Assembly: GCF_000686845.1 (NCBI RefSeq)
Contig: NZ_JMLS01000019.1
Location: 1 to 64,000, forward strand
DNA from: Paenibacillus sp. UNC451MF
GTDB taxonomy: Bacteria > Bacillota > Bacilli > Paenibacillales > NBRC-103111
Length of the DNA: 64,000 nt
Reading direction: 5' to 3'
In this document: piece by piece, positions 1-9,258 of the stretch
Layout of the letters: every line of letters starts with the position of its first letter
Numbering within the stretch: position 1 is the stretch's first letter
Notes under the pieces: model-generated
Databases searched by the model: none
What the model saw: only the letters and a program-made list of their open reading frames with translations
Told to the model about the DNA's origin: nothing
Made by a program: the position numbers and the translations under genes

Positions 1-198
1 AGCGTGCTCGGCACTACTATTACTGCCGGTACCCTGACTTCCGCTGGGACCATCACCAACATTCTGAACGGTACCATTACTAGCGTGCTCGGCACCACTA
101 TTACTGCCGGTACCCTGACTTCCGCAGGGACCATCACCAACATTCTGAACGGTACCATTACTAGCGTGCTCGGTACTACTATCACTGCCGGTACCTTG
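1..198 (+). repeat. 81-bp tandem coding repeat (about 2.5 units)
   Basis: Units at 1-81 and 82-162 are nearly identical (only two silent differences seen), and a third partial unit runs from 163 to about 198. Each encodes 27 residues rich in Thr, Gly, Ser and Ile, built from short blocks such as LGTTITAGTL and GTITNILNGT. The array runs off the left edge, so its total length is unknown. The near identity at the DNA level suggests recent expansion. Confidence 0.95.
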
Positions 199-546
199 AG
201 TAGTGTTACCTCGATCTCGCAAAAAAGCTTCGTCGAACAATCGACTCTCGCCATTACGACAGGCAACACTTATACGCCATTGCCGGCTATTACAACAGGC
301 GTACTGGGAGTTTATTCTTTCTTCATCTTTAACAGCGGCGCTAATCCAGTGGATACACAGCTGGAAATTAGTGCGGACGGCACGAACTATTATGTCGATA
401 CGACAGGAGATAACCCCATTGCAGCAGGTGCTACAGATGTCGTAGTAGCCGCCCGTTTCTTAAAATATACCCGCCTGTCCTATCGCTCTACGAATGCTGG
501 CAGCCCTTCTACCATCAATGTCTATTTCAACGCACAAGGAACATAA
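1..546 (+). CDS. Repeat-containing surface or spore protein, DUF6385-like C-terminus (5' partial)
   Basis: The reading frame is open from the first base, so the start lies outside the window. The visible part has 27-residue Thr/Ser/Gly repeats (about residues 1-66) and then a globular domain of roughly 100 residues, with a stretch on ISADGTNYYVD and a beta-rich end on INVYFNAQGT. The C-terminal part resembles the DUF6385-type domain common in Paenibacillus, but that is recognition only. Low-complexity beta repeats with one Thr or Ser in every two to three positions would suit an extended, O-glycosylated filament. The gene is followed by an intrinsic terminator and then by three TPR glycosyltransferases on the same strand, which makes it a candidate acceptor for them. 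No membrane anchor or sorting motif is visible in this part. Confidence 0.8.
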   Translation, partial: SVLGTTITAGTLTSAGTITNILNGTITSVLGTTITAGTLTSAGTITNILNGTITSVLGTTITAGTLSSVTSISQKSFVEQSTLAITTGNTYTPLPAITTGVLGVYSFFIFNSGANPVDTQLEISADGTNYYVDTTGDNPIAAGATDVVVAARFLKYTRLSYRSTNAGSPSTINVYFNAQGT

Positions 547-577
547 CCCGCCGAACAAAAATATACTGTGTTATCCC

Positions 578-610
578 AAAGAGTACATGGGCTTCCATGT
601 ACTCTTTCTT
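578..610 (+). terminator. Intrinsic terminator after the repeat protein
   Basis: A 13-bp perfect inverted repeat (AAAGAGTACATGG, loop GCTT, then the complement) ends in TTTCTT. It separates the repeat-protein gene from the glycosyltransferase that starts at 625, so the two are either separate transcripts or coupled by read-through. Confidence 0.85.
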
Positions 611-624
611 CAGGAGGCCGAAGG

Positions 625-2646
625 ATGGATACTAGGATCGGAGTCCATATCATCATCAAAAATGAATCGGAGCTTCTTCCCCAATGTCTAGAGAGCGTAA
701 AAGATGCGGATGAAATCATCGTTGTAGATACAGGGTCCGATGACGGCTCCGATGAAATAGCCAAAGCATATGGAGCTAAAGTCATTTATGAGAAATGGGA
801 CCATTCATTCTCCGCTCCTCGAAACGAAGCCCTTCGATATGCAGCCACCGACTGGATTATTTATGTGGACGCAGACGAGTGTCTCATAGACGGTGTGGAA
901 GCTATAAGGACACTTCTACAGAATTCGAATGCAGAAGCATACTCGGTCCTGATTGAGAATGTGCTTGGTCCGTCCCTGGAGGATCGGCTTTTTCATAGAG
1001 CAGTAAGAATATTCCGAAGTGGGAGAGGCTTCGCCTTTCGTGGGGCGATCCATGAAGATATCGGACAGTCTATCGTTGAGAAGTACGGAGCTGCATCCAT
1101 TCAGGATTCCTCCCTCCTTCTTCGACACTACGGGTATTTGCCTCAGCGAATGAGCAGCAGAAATAAAATGGAGAGAAATGAGGCTCTGTTGAAAAAAGAG
1201 TTGGCCGAGCAGCCCCTGAATCCGTTTTATTTGTATCATATGGGGATTACCTGCTGTCAGGGCGGACGACTGGAGGAAGCCAAAGCCTATATGAGCAGGG
1301 CTCTCGTTCATACTCCCGATTCAGCGTCGTTCCGCCCTACTTTGGTTCGGGATTTAATTAAAATTTTGATTGAGCAGCAATCATCGATTCACGCGGAAAT
1401 GATGCTTCGTAAAGAGCTGCGAACGTATCCGGATTATGCGGAGCTGTATTTTTTATTAGGCCAGGCATTAGAAATCCAAGGCCACTTCGAGGCAGCACTA
1501 GAAGCTTTCCACAACGCTGTATCTCATCACAATGACCACTATGTGACAGAGGCAGGGATAAGCAGCTACCGCTCCCTTCACAAAATAGGAGAGAATGCAG
1601 CCCGTCTAGGTAGATACGAGGCTTCGGCACAATCGTTCTATCAAGCACTTCAAGCGCATCGCACTTATCATCCCTCGCTTATGGGCATAGCCGATGCCTT
1701 CCAGCAGCTTGACGTATCTAACGCAGAAATTGCCTCCTTGTTACTTACACTCGTTCAGCCTCAATCCTCTTCCGATTACGCTGCTTTTGCCGATGCCTTA
1801 TACCGTATTGGGGCTTTTCAAGAATGCATAGCTTCTATCCCTGTAACCGCACTTGAAGATTCCTCCCTGCGCCTTCGCTGCACTCTGTCACTCATTCAAT
1901 TAGGCCGATTCGCGGAAGCAAAACAATGGTTGAGTGCAGCCACCTCCGCTTCGGATCAGGAACAAACAGTCCAGCTTCGCAGCATATGCCAGTGGCAGCT
2001 TCACGGCCGTCTGCGGGAGACGGCCCTACCAGACGTGCCTGTACAACTGCACGAAACACTCTGTCGGCTTGATCGCTATCTCCTAGAAGATGAACGAAGT
2101 GATAACGACGAGGAAATCCAACTTTTATCCGAGCTTGCCTTTAAGCTAATCCGCCAGGCCGTTTCCCTTCAATGCTTGAAGGCAGCAGAGCTTCTGTCAG
2201 CTTTATCCGATGAGTGTGAGCTCGTATATGCCAAAGAGCTTTATCGTTTAGGACGAACGAACAAGGCTGCTGAACTGCTTATCGCTTTGCTGCATGAGCA
2301 GAGGTTGGATGAGGAAGGCATGTTCATGATTGGCGAAATTTTATATGACAAAGGGCATTACCTGCAGGCGGCTGAAATGTTCGAGGGATCACTATCCACA
2401 CTGCCGGATGCTCCAAGAACGAGAACCGCTGCTTCCCTTTCTTATCTTCAGCTGGCTGCGGACAACTTGCGAAGAGCCGCTTCGAGCTCAGAGGATCAAC
2501 AGCTGTTTGCAGATGATTTGATCAAGATCGACAGGAGCATTAAGCTGCTGAATCGAACCGGATGGCATACCGAATGGACCGGATACCAAAGGAGCGTTCG
2601 ACATGAAGCGACCCGCAATCTCTTTATGCATGATAGTAAGGAATGA
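625..2646 (+). CDS. TPR-containing family 2 glycosyltransferase (SunS-like)
   Basis: About 673 residues. An N-terminal GT-A domain (about 1-230) begins VHIIIKNESELL, and has the nucleotide-binding stretch EIIVVDTGSDDG and a DAD metal motif in IIYVDADECL. The following region matches the RxFRxxxxxxFxGxIHE pattern of this family. The rest (about 250-670) is helical and reads as tetratricopeptide repeats. This order is that of SunS-type enzymes, which put sugars on peptide side chains; the acceptor here is inferred. ATG 625 is preferred because AGGAGGCCGAAGG precedes it; an in-frame TTG at 568 lies inside the terminator. It overlaps the next gene by 44 bp, so the three glycosyltransferases form one operon. 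Confidence 0.88.
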   Translation: MDTRIGVHIIIKNESELLPQCLESVKDADEIIVVDTGSDDGSDEIAKAYGAKVIYEKWDHSFSAPRNEALRYAATDWIIYVDADECLIDGVEAIRTLLQNSNAEAYSVLIENVLGPSLEDRLFHRAVRIFRSGRGFAFRGAIHEDIGQSIVEKYGAASIQDSSLLLRHYGYLPQRMSSRNKMERNEALLKKELAEQPLNPFYLYHMGITCCQGGRLEEAKAYMSRALVHTPDSASFRPTLVRDLIKILIEQQSSIHAEMMLRKELRTYPDYAELYFLLGQALEIQGHFEAALEAFHNAVSHHNDHYVTEAGISSYRSLHKIGENAARLGRYEASAQSFYQALQAHRTYHPSLMGIADAFQQLDVSNAEIASLLLTLVQPQSSSDYAAFADALYRIGAFQECIASIPVTALEDSSLRLRCTLSLIQLGRFAEAKQWLSAATSASDQEQTVQLRSICQWQLHGRLRETALPDVPVQLHETLCRLDRYLLEDERSDNDEEIQLLSELAFKLIRQAVSLQCLKAAELLSALSDECELVYAKELYRLGRTNKAAELLIALLHEQRLDEEGMFMIGEILYDKGHYLQAAEMFEGSLSTLPDAPRTRTAASLSYLQLAADNLRRAASSSEDQQLFADDLIKIDRSIKLLNRTGWHTEWTGYQRSVRHEATRNLFMHDSKE

Positions 2647-4174
2647 AGCCCCCTCCCTTCCTCGCTGTCTCAAGAGCGTTCAAGGTGTGACGGATGAAAT
2701 CATCATTGTAGATACCGGTTCCACCGACGATACAGTTCCTATTGCCAAGAGCTTCGGTGCCAAAGTAATTTCCGTTCCTTGGAACGGGAACTTTGCGACT
2801 GCACGGAATGCGGGACTCAATAAAGCCAGAGGCACCTGGATCTTATTTCTCGATGCAGATGAAGAATTGGCCGCGGAGGATACAGAGCAGTTAAAGATCT
2901 GCGCAGGACATCTCGAATTCGAAGCGTTCTTCCTTCAAGTTCACAACCATTCCGGTGAGACACTCAGCTCTCCAACAGCGACCGTCAACCCGATTGTGCG
3001 TATGTTCCGCAACCGTCCGGAATATCGGTTTCGCGGCTCCGTACATGAGCAAATCGCTGTTTCCATTATAGAGCGTAGACCTCAGGCCGCCTTTCATTTG
3101 ACCACGGTCAAAATTCATCACTATGGCTATGCAGGAACCGTTGTCACAAGCAAGGACAAGATACGCAGAAATCTGAAGCTGCTTGAGCAGGCACTAAGCG
3201 ATAATCCCAACGATCCATTTCACCATTATAATGTCGCTGTAGAATACATGCGCATGCAGGATTGGCGCTCGGCTCTAGTCCATCTTCAACAATCGCTGTC
3301 CTTAAGCGGACCCGACACGAGCTACTATCACTTAATCTACAAATACGAGAGCCGCTGCCGATTGGAGCTTAGAGAGTATGAGGAAGCTATCGAGGCCTGC
3401 GACCGCGGCATTTCGCAGTTCCCAGACTACAGTGACTTATACCACGTGAAGGGGACTGTACTGTATGCGTCAGGCAGGAAGCCAGAAGCCAAGGAGTCAC
3501 TGCTGCTTGCCTTGCAGAAGGGCAGCCCTCCCGCCCATTACCATACGGATGCAGGAGCTGGAACGTTCTTATCCGCTTTTACTTTGGGACAAATTTGTGA
3601 AGAGCTTGATGAGGCGCAAGGTGCGATTCATTGGTACGGTGAAGCACTACGCCATAATCCTGCATGGACCGCTCCATTATTGAAGCTGATCCGAACCATG
3701 AGACTGGCTAATCGGGAGAATGAACTGCAGATGCTGCTTCTGGGGCCCGTGCGCCCAAGCTCCCCTGAGGCCATCACCGTTGCTGTCAAAGCTTTGCTAG
3801 GAGAGGACTGTAAGCAAGCGGCGATGGCGTTACTGGCATCCTTGTCCCAGGATGGGGGCAGCACTTCCGAGCCAAATCTTCCCCCCCATATGAGCCTTCC
3901 CTCCTCAGTTGAGGATACAACCGCGGAACGAATCAAGAATGCGTATCTTCACGGAAGTAAGGGAGAAGCATTACAGCTGCTGCGGACTTGGTTAACTACT
4001 TCCTCAGCAGCCCAGGAGGTTTCCGTAGGTGAGGCGTATCGTAAGAGCAAAACGCTGATGTCATTAGCTGACAGCCAGTTGAGCTGTCTCACCGAATCCC
4101 TCCCACGATGTGTCATATATCTTCAAGTCAGGCGGGATCTACCGTTTCCCAAGATCGAGCTCGAGGAGGGCTGA
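2603..4174 (+). CDS. TPR-containing family 2 glycosyltransferase
   Basis: 523 residues with the same plan as the preceding gene. The N-terminal GT-A domain starts SLCMIVRNEAPSL, has EIIIVDTGSTDDT and the metal motif LFLDADEEL, then a RFRGSVHEQ stretch, and a TPR-like helical part from about residue 190. ATG 2603 follows AAAGGAG with good spacing and lies inside the end of the upstream gene, which points to translational coupling. It is shorter than its two neighbours (673 and 637 residues), mainly because the TPR region is shorter. Sugar donor and acceptor cannot be read from sequence. The location beside a Thr/Ser-rich repeat protein suggests protein glycosylation. Confidence 0.88.
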   Translation: MKRPAISLCMIVRNEAPSLPRCLKSVQGVTDEIIIVDTGSTDDTVPIAKSFGAKVISVPWNGNFATARNAGLNKARGTWILFLDADEELAAEDTEQLKICAGHLEFEAFFLQVHNHSGETLSSPTATVNPIVRMFRNRPEYRFRGSVHEQIAVSIIERRPQAAFHLTTVKIHHYGYAGTVVTSKDKIRRNLKLLEQALSDNPNDPFHHYNVAVEYMRMQDWRSALVHLQQSLSLSGPDTSYYHLIYKYESRCRLELREYEEAIEACDRGISQFPDYSDLYHVKGTVLYASGRKPEAKESLLLALQKGSPPAHYHTDAGAGTFLSAFTLGQICEELDEAQGAIHWYGEALRHNPAWTAPLLKLIRTMRLANRENELQMLLLGPVRPSSPEAITVAVKALLGEDCKQAAMALLASLSQDGGSTSEPNLPPHMSLPSSVEDTTAERIKNAYLHGSKGEALQLLRTWLTTSSAAQEVSVGEAYRKSKTLMSLADSQLSCLTESLPRCVIYLQVRRDLPFPKIELEEG

Positions 4175-4182
4175 TTACCTGT

Positions 4183-6096
4183 ATGCTGGACTTAACCCTA
4201 TGCATGATCGTAAAAAATGAAGCAAAGCATTTGGAACGCTGCCTAACCTCTGTCCGCAGCCTCGTCAGAGAAATCATCGTGGGTGATACGGGCTCAGAGG
4301 ATGAGAGTATAGATATCGCCAGACAATTCGGGGCCCGGATCGTTCCCGTCGTTTGGGAGGATGACTTTGCCTTAGCCCGCAATACCGTTCTGGAGCATGC
4401 TACCTCTCCCTGGATTCTCATTCTTGACGCTGATGAAGAGGCTGTGAGCTGGAACATCCCGGAAATGATTTCCTTGCTCACAGATTCCGAAGTCTTCGGC
4501 TATTACGTTCAGTTGGTAAGCTATGTCGGTGATCGGAGCAGCCGGGAGTATATGACGGACAGCGTCTGCCGCTTGTTCCGCAACGACCCCCGTATTCGTT
4601 TTCAAGGAACCATTCACGAGGACACGGCCCGGAGCATACTTGAGCTACCTGGGTCGCCTATCGCTTTTTCCAGCCTGACTATCGCCCACTACGGCTATTT
4701 GCAGGTCGAGCTAGTGAGCAAAAACAAATCCAACCGCAACCTGTCCATCCTTCAGAAAGCTTTAACAAAGACCCCCGAAGATCTCCTGCTTCGTTATGCG
4801 CTGGGGACGGAGCATTTTCAAGCCCAGCAATATGAACAAGCTGCATCTATCCTGCTCCCTTTACTGAAAGAGGTGCGTCCAAATCAAGGCTATGGTTCAG
4901 ACCTGTATATCAAAGCCTCCTATTCTCTTTTCATGCTCGGTCAGGACGAGCAAGCGGGTCAAGTTATTGAAGCGGGGTTAAGCCAATATGCCGATTTCAG
5001 CGACCTGCATGATCTCAAGGCTAGTGTGCTTCTGCGTCAAGGCAAACCTGCAGCTGCCTTGGATGCGGTGAATATGGCACTGCGCTGTGGTGATGTCTCC
5101 GCCTCCTACACGACGACCTCCGGATGCGGAACTTACAGAACCCATTACTCCGCTGCGCGCATTTGCGAGCGGCTGTTTCATTATCAAGAGGCATTGCAGC
5201 ATTATGAGCGAGCCCTATCTTTCCGTTCGGACTATCTCCCGGCATGGAGCGAGCTTATTCCGCTTCTTTTGCTTGAGGATCGGCCTCTCCACTTGATTGG
5301 GCTGCTGCAGCGCTATCCCGAGGCATGGAACGCGGAGCTTCTGTCTCTTCTCATTCCTTCTGCCTTGAATGCTCGATCGACAGAAATCATTCAATATGTA
5401 CTATATGAATCGTCTTGTGCTCGCAACCTACTTCCTCCACTGCTCGATATCATGCATCTCTTCCAGAAGGATAAAGATGAATCCGCCTGCTTCAAGCTGC
5501 ATGACATGCTGCGCACAGCTCCCGACGATCCCATGCTGATCCGATACTTATGGGCATCCGCATGGAAAAGGCAGGATATCGCCTACGCCCGGTATATGGC
5601 AGAGCAGTTCTGTCAGGACTCACTCTATACCATTCAGCAAGTCATGGAGACTGAACAACAAGCTGCATCCAACTTCTCCGATGGGCTGGGTGTGCTTCAA
5701 ATGCTCGTGCAGGTCGGAGCGTGGGAGGCAGCGCTTCTTCTGTATCAGCACGCCAGCAGCCCTACTATTCATATGGGCGCCATTCCGCCCTCCCTCTTTT
5801 GCGGCTTATTGAAAGCCCCCGCAAACATCAAAAAAGAATGGTGCCGCATCTATGAAAACCGCTGCCTCGAAGCACCGACGAATCGACTGGATTCAGCGGA
5901 AACCTTTGTTTTCACCCTAATGGCTCAATCCTGCGGCACTATTCTTGACTTGCCTGCCCGACGTTGCAGTGCACCAGACCGATCTGCGGCTTATATCGGA
6001 GCCGCCTGCTATCAGTTGTCCAAAGCCTCCTATTACGGAGGCCTCTCCATTGAAGAGTCTGACTTTCGGGTTTATTTCAGGGCCTTCTCTTTTTAG
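4183..6096 (+). CDS. TPR-containing family 2 glycosyltransferase
   Basis: About 637 residues, third of the tandem set. The GT-A core begins LTLCMIVKNEAKHL, has EIIVGDTGSEDES (Gly replaces the usual Val before the Asp) and the metal motif LILDADEEA, then a RFQGTIHED stretch. A long helical TPR-like part follows. ATG 4183 is chosen over the in-frame ATG 4108 because GAGGAGGG lies 12 bases upstream and the shorter form aligns with the starts of its two paralogues. It begins 8 bases after the preceding stop, so it is co-transcribed. The end of the frame overlaps an imperfect hairpin with a T-run (about 6024-6093). Only 7 bp separate it from the convergent gene. Confidence 0.88.
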   Translation: MLDLTLCMIVKNEAKHLERCLTSVRSLVREIIVGDTGSEDESIDIARQFGARIVPVVWEDDFALARNTVLEHATSPWILILDADEEAVSWNIPEMISLLTDSEVFGYYVQLVSYVGDRSSREYMTDSVCRLFRNDPRIRFQGTIHEDTARSILELPGSPIAFSSLTIAHYGYLQVELVSKNKSNRNLSILQKALTKTPEDLLLRYALGTEHFQAQQYEQAASILLPLLKEVRPNQGYGSDLYIKASYSLFMLGQDEQAGQVIEAGLSQYADFSDLHDLKASVLLRQGKPAAALDAVNMALRCGDVSASYTTTSGCGTYRTHYSAARICERLFHYQEALQHYERALSFRSDYLPAWSELIPLLLLEDRPLHLIGLLQRYPEAWNAELLSLLIPSALNARSTEIIQYVLYESSCARNLLPPLLDIMHLFQKDKDESACFKLHDMLRTAPDDPMLIRYLWASAWKRQDIAYARYMAEQFCQDSLYTIQQVMETEQQAASNFSDGLGVLQMLVQVGAWEAALLLYQHASSPTIHMGAIPPSLFCGLLKAPANIKKEWCRIYENRCLEAPTNRLDSAETFVFTLMAQSCGTILDLPARRCSAPDRSAAYIGAACYQLSKASYYGGLSIEESDFRVYFRAFSF

Positions 6097-6103
6097 TGAA
6101 TCA

Positions 6104-7219
6104 TCAAGAGATGAATTCGCTCAATATCTTCGACCACTTTGCTCCCCATATCGACTTATCAAAAGCTTGAGCCGTGGCCCAAGCGTTAGAGCCGAGTGTT
6201 AGGCGCAGCTCCTTGCTCTCGACTAGTGCGCTGACCGCCTCGAATATCCGATCTTCGGTAGGGGGAACCAGCATGCCGTTATACCCGTCAATAATCAGAT
6301 CGTTCAGGCCTCCAACATTCCCGCTAACCACAGGTAAGCCGCAGCTCAATGCCTCCAGGCACGAATAGGAGGTTCCTTCTGAGAAAATCGTCGGTATCAC
6401 TGCAATATCTGCATGACGATACGCTTCGGCCATTTGATGAAACGCGTAGGCTTGATGCCGAATCCTTTCCCTATGGGGATGGCTATCGAGCCATAACCGA
6501 AACGATTTCGTCATAATGCTGTCATCGATCACTTCCCCCGCAAACTCTATGGTCACATGCGGATAGACGTCAAGCAGCCTGTCCGCTGCAAGCATCATCG
6601 GCACGATACCTCTCTCGATGCTTATCCGTCTTGGATATATAATATGCAGGGTCTCAGGAGGGCGGCCTATGGTGTCCGCAGGCGTGTACTCTTTCGTGTC
6701 AACGGCATTGGGGAGCAAAACGATCTGCTCAGGGTCAGAGAAGGAGCAGACTGCCCGACAATAGGTTAGAAAATGAGAGTCAACGGATATGATCCGCTTC
6801 AATTGCCGAAGAGCAGCTTGAATGTGTTGTGCGATCTCCGTCTTATGCTCCTGGGGGTACATCGGGTTGTCCCAGTTAATCCCATGACATATGCCGAGGC
6901 TTCCGGGCTTATATCGAATGGGCTGCCATATAAAGCTGGCATAGATCAGTTTGCCCTCGGTCTCGGAGCTCATTAGGTTAAACGTATCGACGAGCCCTTT
7001 TTCTCTGGAATCGTAGCCGATAATATGAATACCCTCCACCTCTTGGTGAAACGAGCCGCTTGCGGATAGCTGATGAACGACTGGCTGATGGCCAAGCTCT
7101 CGGATTATGCATGATAAATCATATAAATACCTTTCCAAGCCACCGCCATATATTTTGTCCGTCTTGCCGTTGTAGGCATCTGCAAAGCTATGCGTTAAAA
7201 TACCGATTTCCCGAGCCAT
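6104..7219 (-). CDS. Family 4 glycosyltransferase (GT-B fold)
   Basis: 371 residues. The N-terminus MAREIGILTHSFADAYNG and the glycine-rich KIYGGGLERYLYDL are typical of the acceptor half of GT-B enzymes. The donor half carries the E-x7-E motif in FSEGTSYSCLEALSCGLPVV, followed by a GNVGGLNDLI stretch and a C-terminal helix. ATG 7219 is preferred over 7294 because GAAGGAGGAGGAAGC precedes it. It overlaps the end of the upstream GT2 gene by 25 bp, so the three minus-strand genes form one operon. It is convergent with the TPR glycosyltransferase operon. The donor is probably a nucleotide sugar; the specific sugar is unknown. Confidence 0.87.
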   Translation of the reverse strand: MAREIGILTHSFADAYNGKTDKIYGGGLERYLYDLSCIIRELGHQPVVHQLSASGSFHQEVEGIHIIGYDSREKGLVDTFNLMSSETEGKLIYASFIWQPIRYKPGSLGICHGINWDNPMYPQEHKTEIAQHIQAALRQLKRIISVDSHFLTYCRAVCSFSDPEQIVLLPNAVDTKEYTPADTIGRPPETLHIIYPRRISIERGIVPMMLAADRLLDVYPHVTIEFAGEVIDDSIMTKSFRLWLDSHPHRERIRHQAYAFHQMAEAYRHADIAVIPTIFSEGTSYSCLEALSCGLPVVSGNVGGLNDLIIDGYNGMLVPPTEDRIFEAVSALVESKELRLTLGSNAWATAQAFDKSIWGAKWSKILSEFIS

Positions 7220-7950
7220 GCTTCCTCCTCCTTCCACTCCACCAAATTCGGATTCGGGTCCAATATCGACTGATACTGTTCCATATCTCCCCATTGCCCT
7301 TCGGGATCGCGTTCCATGTAACGCAAATACTTGCGTTTCAACTCCTCATAAGAGACGGCCCATCCATAATGCTTGACCCTAAGCTCCGTTAAAAATCCAG
7401 GCAAAGCCGCATAAGTAAGAGGCAGCCGCGGCACATGATGATCCATTTTAGGAAAAAAATAATGATATTCGGGAATATATCGCACAAGAGTTCGAGTATG
7501 CCGCCGATGAATTTGCCAATGCGGGTCATCACGATAGTGTGTTGTTCCGCCCCAGAAGTCGAAAAACCGGAACCCTACCCAATCATATTGATCCTGATCA
7601 ATGATCGTCCGCATCCATATTTTTGCCTTCTCCTCGTACAATTCGTCCGCATCGACCGCCAGCAGCCAGTCAGGCTTCGTGGAACAGGCCGCATCCCATA
7701 GTATGGAACGAAGCTCCCATTCCATGTGAAATTTCGATTGATCGAGCTCAATCAGCTTGGTCACTTTGGGGAACGCTCTGCATAGCTTCACCGTATCATC
7801 TGTGCTGGCATCGTCGACGATCACGATGTCGTCCACAAATTCGCTCAAATCTTCAAGCACCGTTTCCAAATACCGATTCGCTTCATTCCGCACCTGCATG
7901 ATCGCCGTTAACCGGTTGTCCGTTGTTTTACGAATCGGTTCCCTATTCAT
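7195..7950 (-). CDS. Family 2 glycosyltransferase
   Basis: 251 residues, a single GT-A domain without TPRs. Motifs seen are LTAIMQVRNEANRYL near the N-terminus, DIVIVDDASTDDTVKL in the nucleotide site, and WLLAVDADELYEE as the metal site. A run of aromatic and His residues around RRHTRTLVRYIPEYHYFF follows. The start overlaps the upstream gene by 8 bp, and its own end overlaps the GT4 gene. Proteins of this short type act on glycan or lipid acceptors, but the role here is inferred from neighbours only. Confidence 0.87.
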   Translation of the reverse strand: MNREPIRKTTDNRLTAIMQVRNEANRYLETVLEDLSEFVDDIVIVDDASTDDTVKLCRAFPKVTKLIELDQSKFHMEWELRSILWDAACSTKPDWLLAVDADELYEEKAKIWMRTIIDQDQYDWVGFRFFDFWGGTTHYRDDPHWQIHRRHTRTLVRYIPEYHYFFPKMDHHVPRLPLTYAALPGFLTELRVKHYGWAVSYEELKRKYLRYMERDPEGQWGDMEQYQSILDPNPNLVEWKEEEAWLGKSVF

Positions 7951-9106
7951 CTTGCCATCCCACCAAGACGCTCTGCGTCGCTTGATCCCATTGCTCCACT
8001 TCGACCATACTGTTCAACGCCCTCCAATCGCTTATTGAGCCGCGTAGAAAGGATTGGATCGCTTGATGACGTCTGCCTCGAATCAGATGCATCGTACCTC
8101 GTAGCATTTCAGCCAAATGCCGCTCACCTGCGGGAACTCCGGTTCGCTCTAGCAAGCGCAGCGCCTCTTCCCACCGAAAAGCCAGAAGATAGTTGGACAA
8201 GGCGAACCTGTCGGCATCCCGAGAACCGAAAGCTTGCAGCGATTGAATTGCTGAACAATAGTCCTCGTTTAGCCGATAAATTTCCGCTTGAATTAAGTCA
8301 TGTCTTCCTTTTTCAAGCAGCTCGTTTAATAATTGCACGCTGCGCTTCTCGTCCTCCGTAAAAGCCGTAACGGCATAAATCCGAATCGCTTGATCGGACT
8401 TGCCGGCTTGTGCCTCCATAGCGGAAAAAAAGCGGTAATGGGTGCGAAGACAATCCGCATGGTCCTTCATCATCATTTGCTCGAACGATGCAGCCAAAAA
8501 TATCTTTGCGGAAGCGCGCTTCAATAAATAGAGATACGATGCGAGTAAATAACACACCGTTTCATGATCTCCCCATTGTTCGTACAATCCATTATAGTAG
8601 GCTGCTCGGGACTCCCACTGCCGGTGCTTCCAAGGCGTAATCGGCTCTCCACGGTCAAGAGCCCGCACGGCTTCCGACCATAGCTGCGTCTCCCGGGCAT
8701 CATTAGGCAAATAGAACACATTGTCGTTACGAAAGCATTGTTCCAAATAAATCTTTTCAGAGCTGCTCCCGATTAGATCAGATTGTGAGGCAAGAAGGGC
8801 ATTGAACTTATTCCAGAAGCCCGAGCTTTCCTCTTCCACGTTTCGTTTCAGTAAGGCAATGATTTTGCGAGGTACAATGGTATATGCATACTGCAGCATG
8901 AATGGAGAAGCAACCACTGCAATGTATTGATCCTTCTCCAAGCAAGAGAGCTCGTCGATCGTAATCGGCTGTAAATCATACTTCTCCCTTTCCTCCATGC
9001 TGATGCTGCCGAAGAAAAGCGTCTGTTCACGCTCAGGCAATTGTTCAATGTAAGGTTTAAATGGGAATGACGCCCAGCCGTTATGGCTGTAAATTACGTA
9101 TTTCAG
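7943..9106 (-). CDS. GT-B-like / TPR protein of the glycan cluster, probable CTG start
   Basis: Not firmly recognised. From a conventional TTG at 9040 the protein has 365 residues, but the open frame continues upstream with LKYVIYSHNGWASFPFKPYI, which looks like a genuine N-terminus. A GAGGGGGG ribosome site lies 6 bases before an in-frame CTG at 9106, so CTG (or possibly ATT) initiation giving 387 residues is my preference. The stretch SDLIGSSSEKIYLEQCF followed by FYLPNDARE resembles the hinge of GT-B glycosyltransferases (usually LPNGVD). The rest is helical and TPR-like. No E-x7-E donor motif is visible, so it may be a non-catalytic partner. It is first gene of the minus-strand operon. 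Confidence 0.7.
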   Translation of the reverse strand: MKYVIYSHNGWASFPFKPYIEQLPEREQTLFFGSISMEEREKYDLQPITIDELSCLEKDQYIAVVASPFMLQYAYTIVPRKIIALLKRNVEEESSGFWNKFNALLASQSDLIGSSSEKIYLEQCFRNDNVFYLPNDARETQLWSEAVRALDRGEPITPWKHRQWESRAAYYNGLYEQWGDHETVCYLLASYLYLLKRASAKIFLAASFEQMMMKDHADCLRTHYRFFSAMEAQAGKSDQAIRIYAVTAFTEDEKRSVQLLNELLEKGRHDLIQAEIYRLNEDYCSAIQSLQAFGSRDADRFALSNYLLAFRWEEALRLLERTGVPAGERHLAEMLRGTMHLIRGRRHQAIQSFLRGSISDWRALNSMVEVEQWDQATQSVLVGWQDE

Positions 9107-9198
9107 GCCAATCCCCCCTCTGAAAATCCACTCGTTCCATCATATTGAACATCGGGCCATTTTGCTTGGGTCAGTCACCTAGATACAGTGAAACGATG

Positions 9199-9240
9199 AA
9201 AAAAGAGCCGAATCCCCGCCATCGCAGGTTTCCGACTCTT
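9199..9240 (-). terminator. Intrinsic terminator of the COG2509-type dehydrogenase gene
   Basis: Read on the minus strand, AAGAGTCGG and its complement CCGGCTCTT-like arm (one G-T pair) enclose an 18-base loop region and end in TTTTTTC. It lies 19 bp after the stop codon at 9259. Confidence 0.75.
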
Positions 9241-9258
9241 AGCTCATTCATTCTATTG

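Noticed and set aside
1-198. A CRISPR or intergenic tandem array.
   Set aside because: The 81-bp repeats are in frame, have no spacers and encode a repeat protein.
4108-4182. A longer N-terminus of the third TPR glycosyltransferase.
   Set aside because: The extra 25 residues overlap the previous gene, lack a ribosome site and do not match the paralogues' starts.
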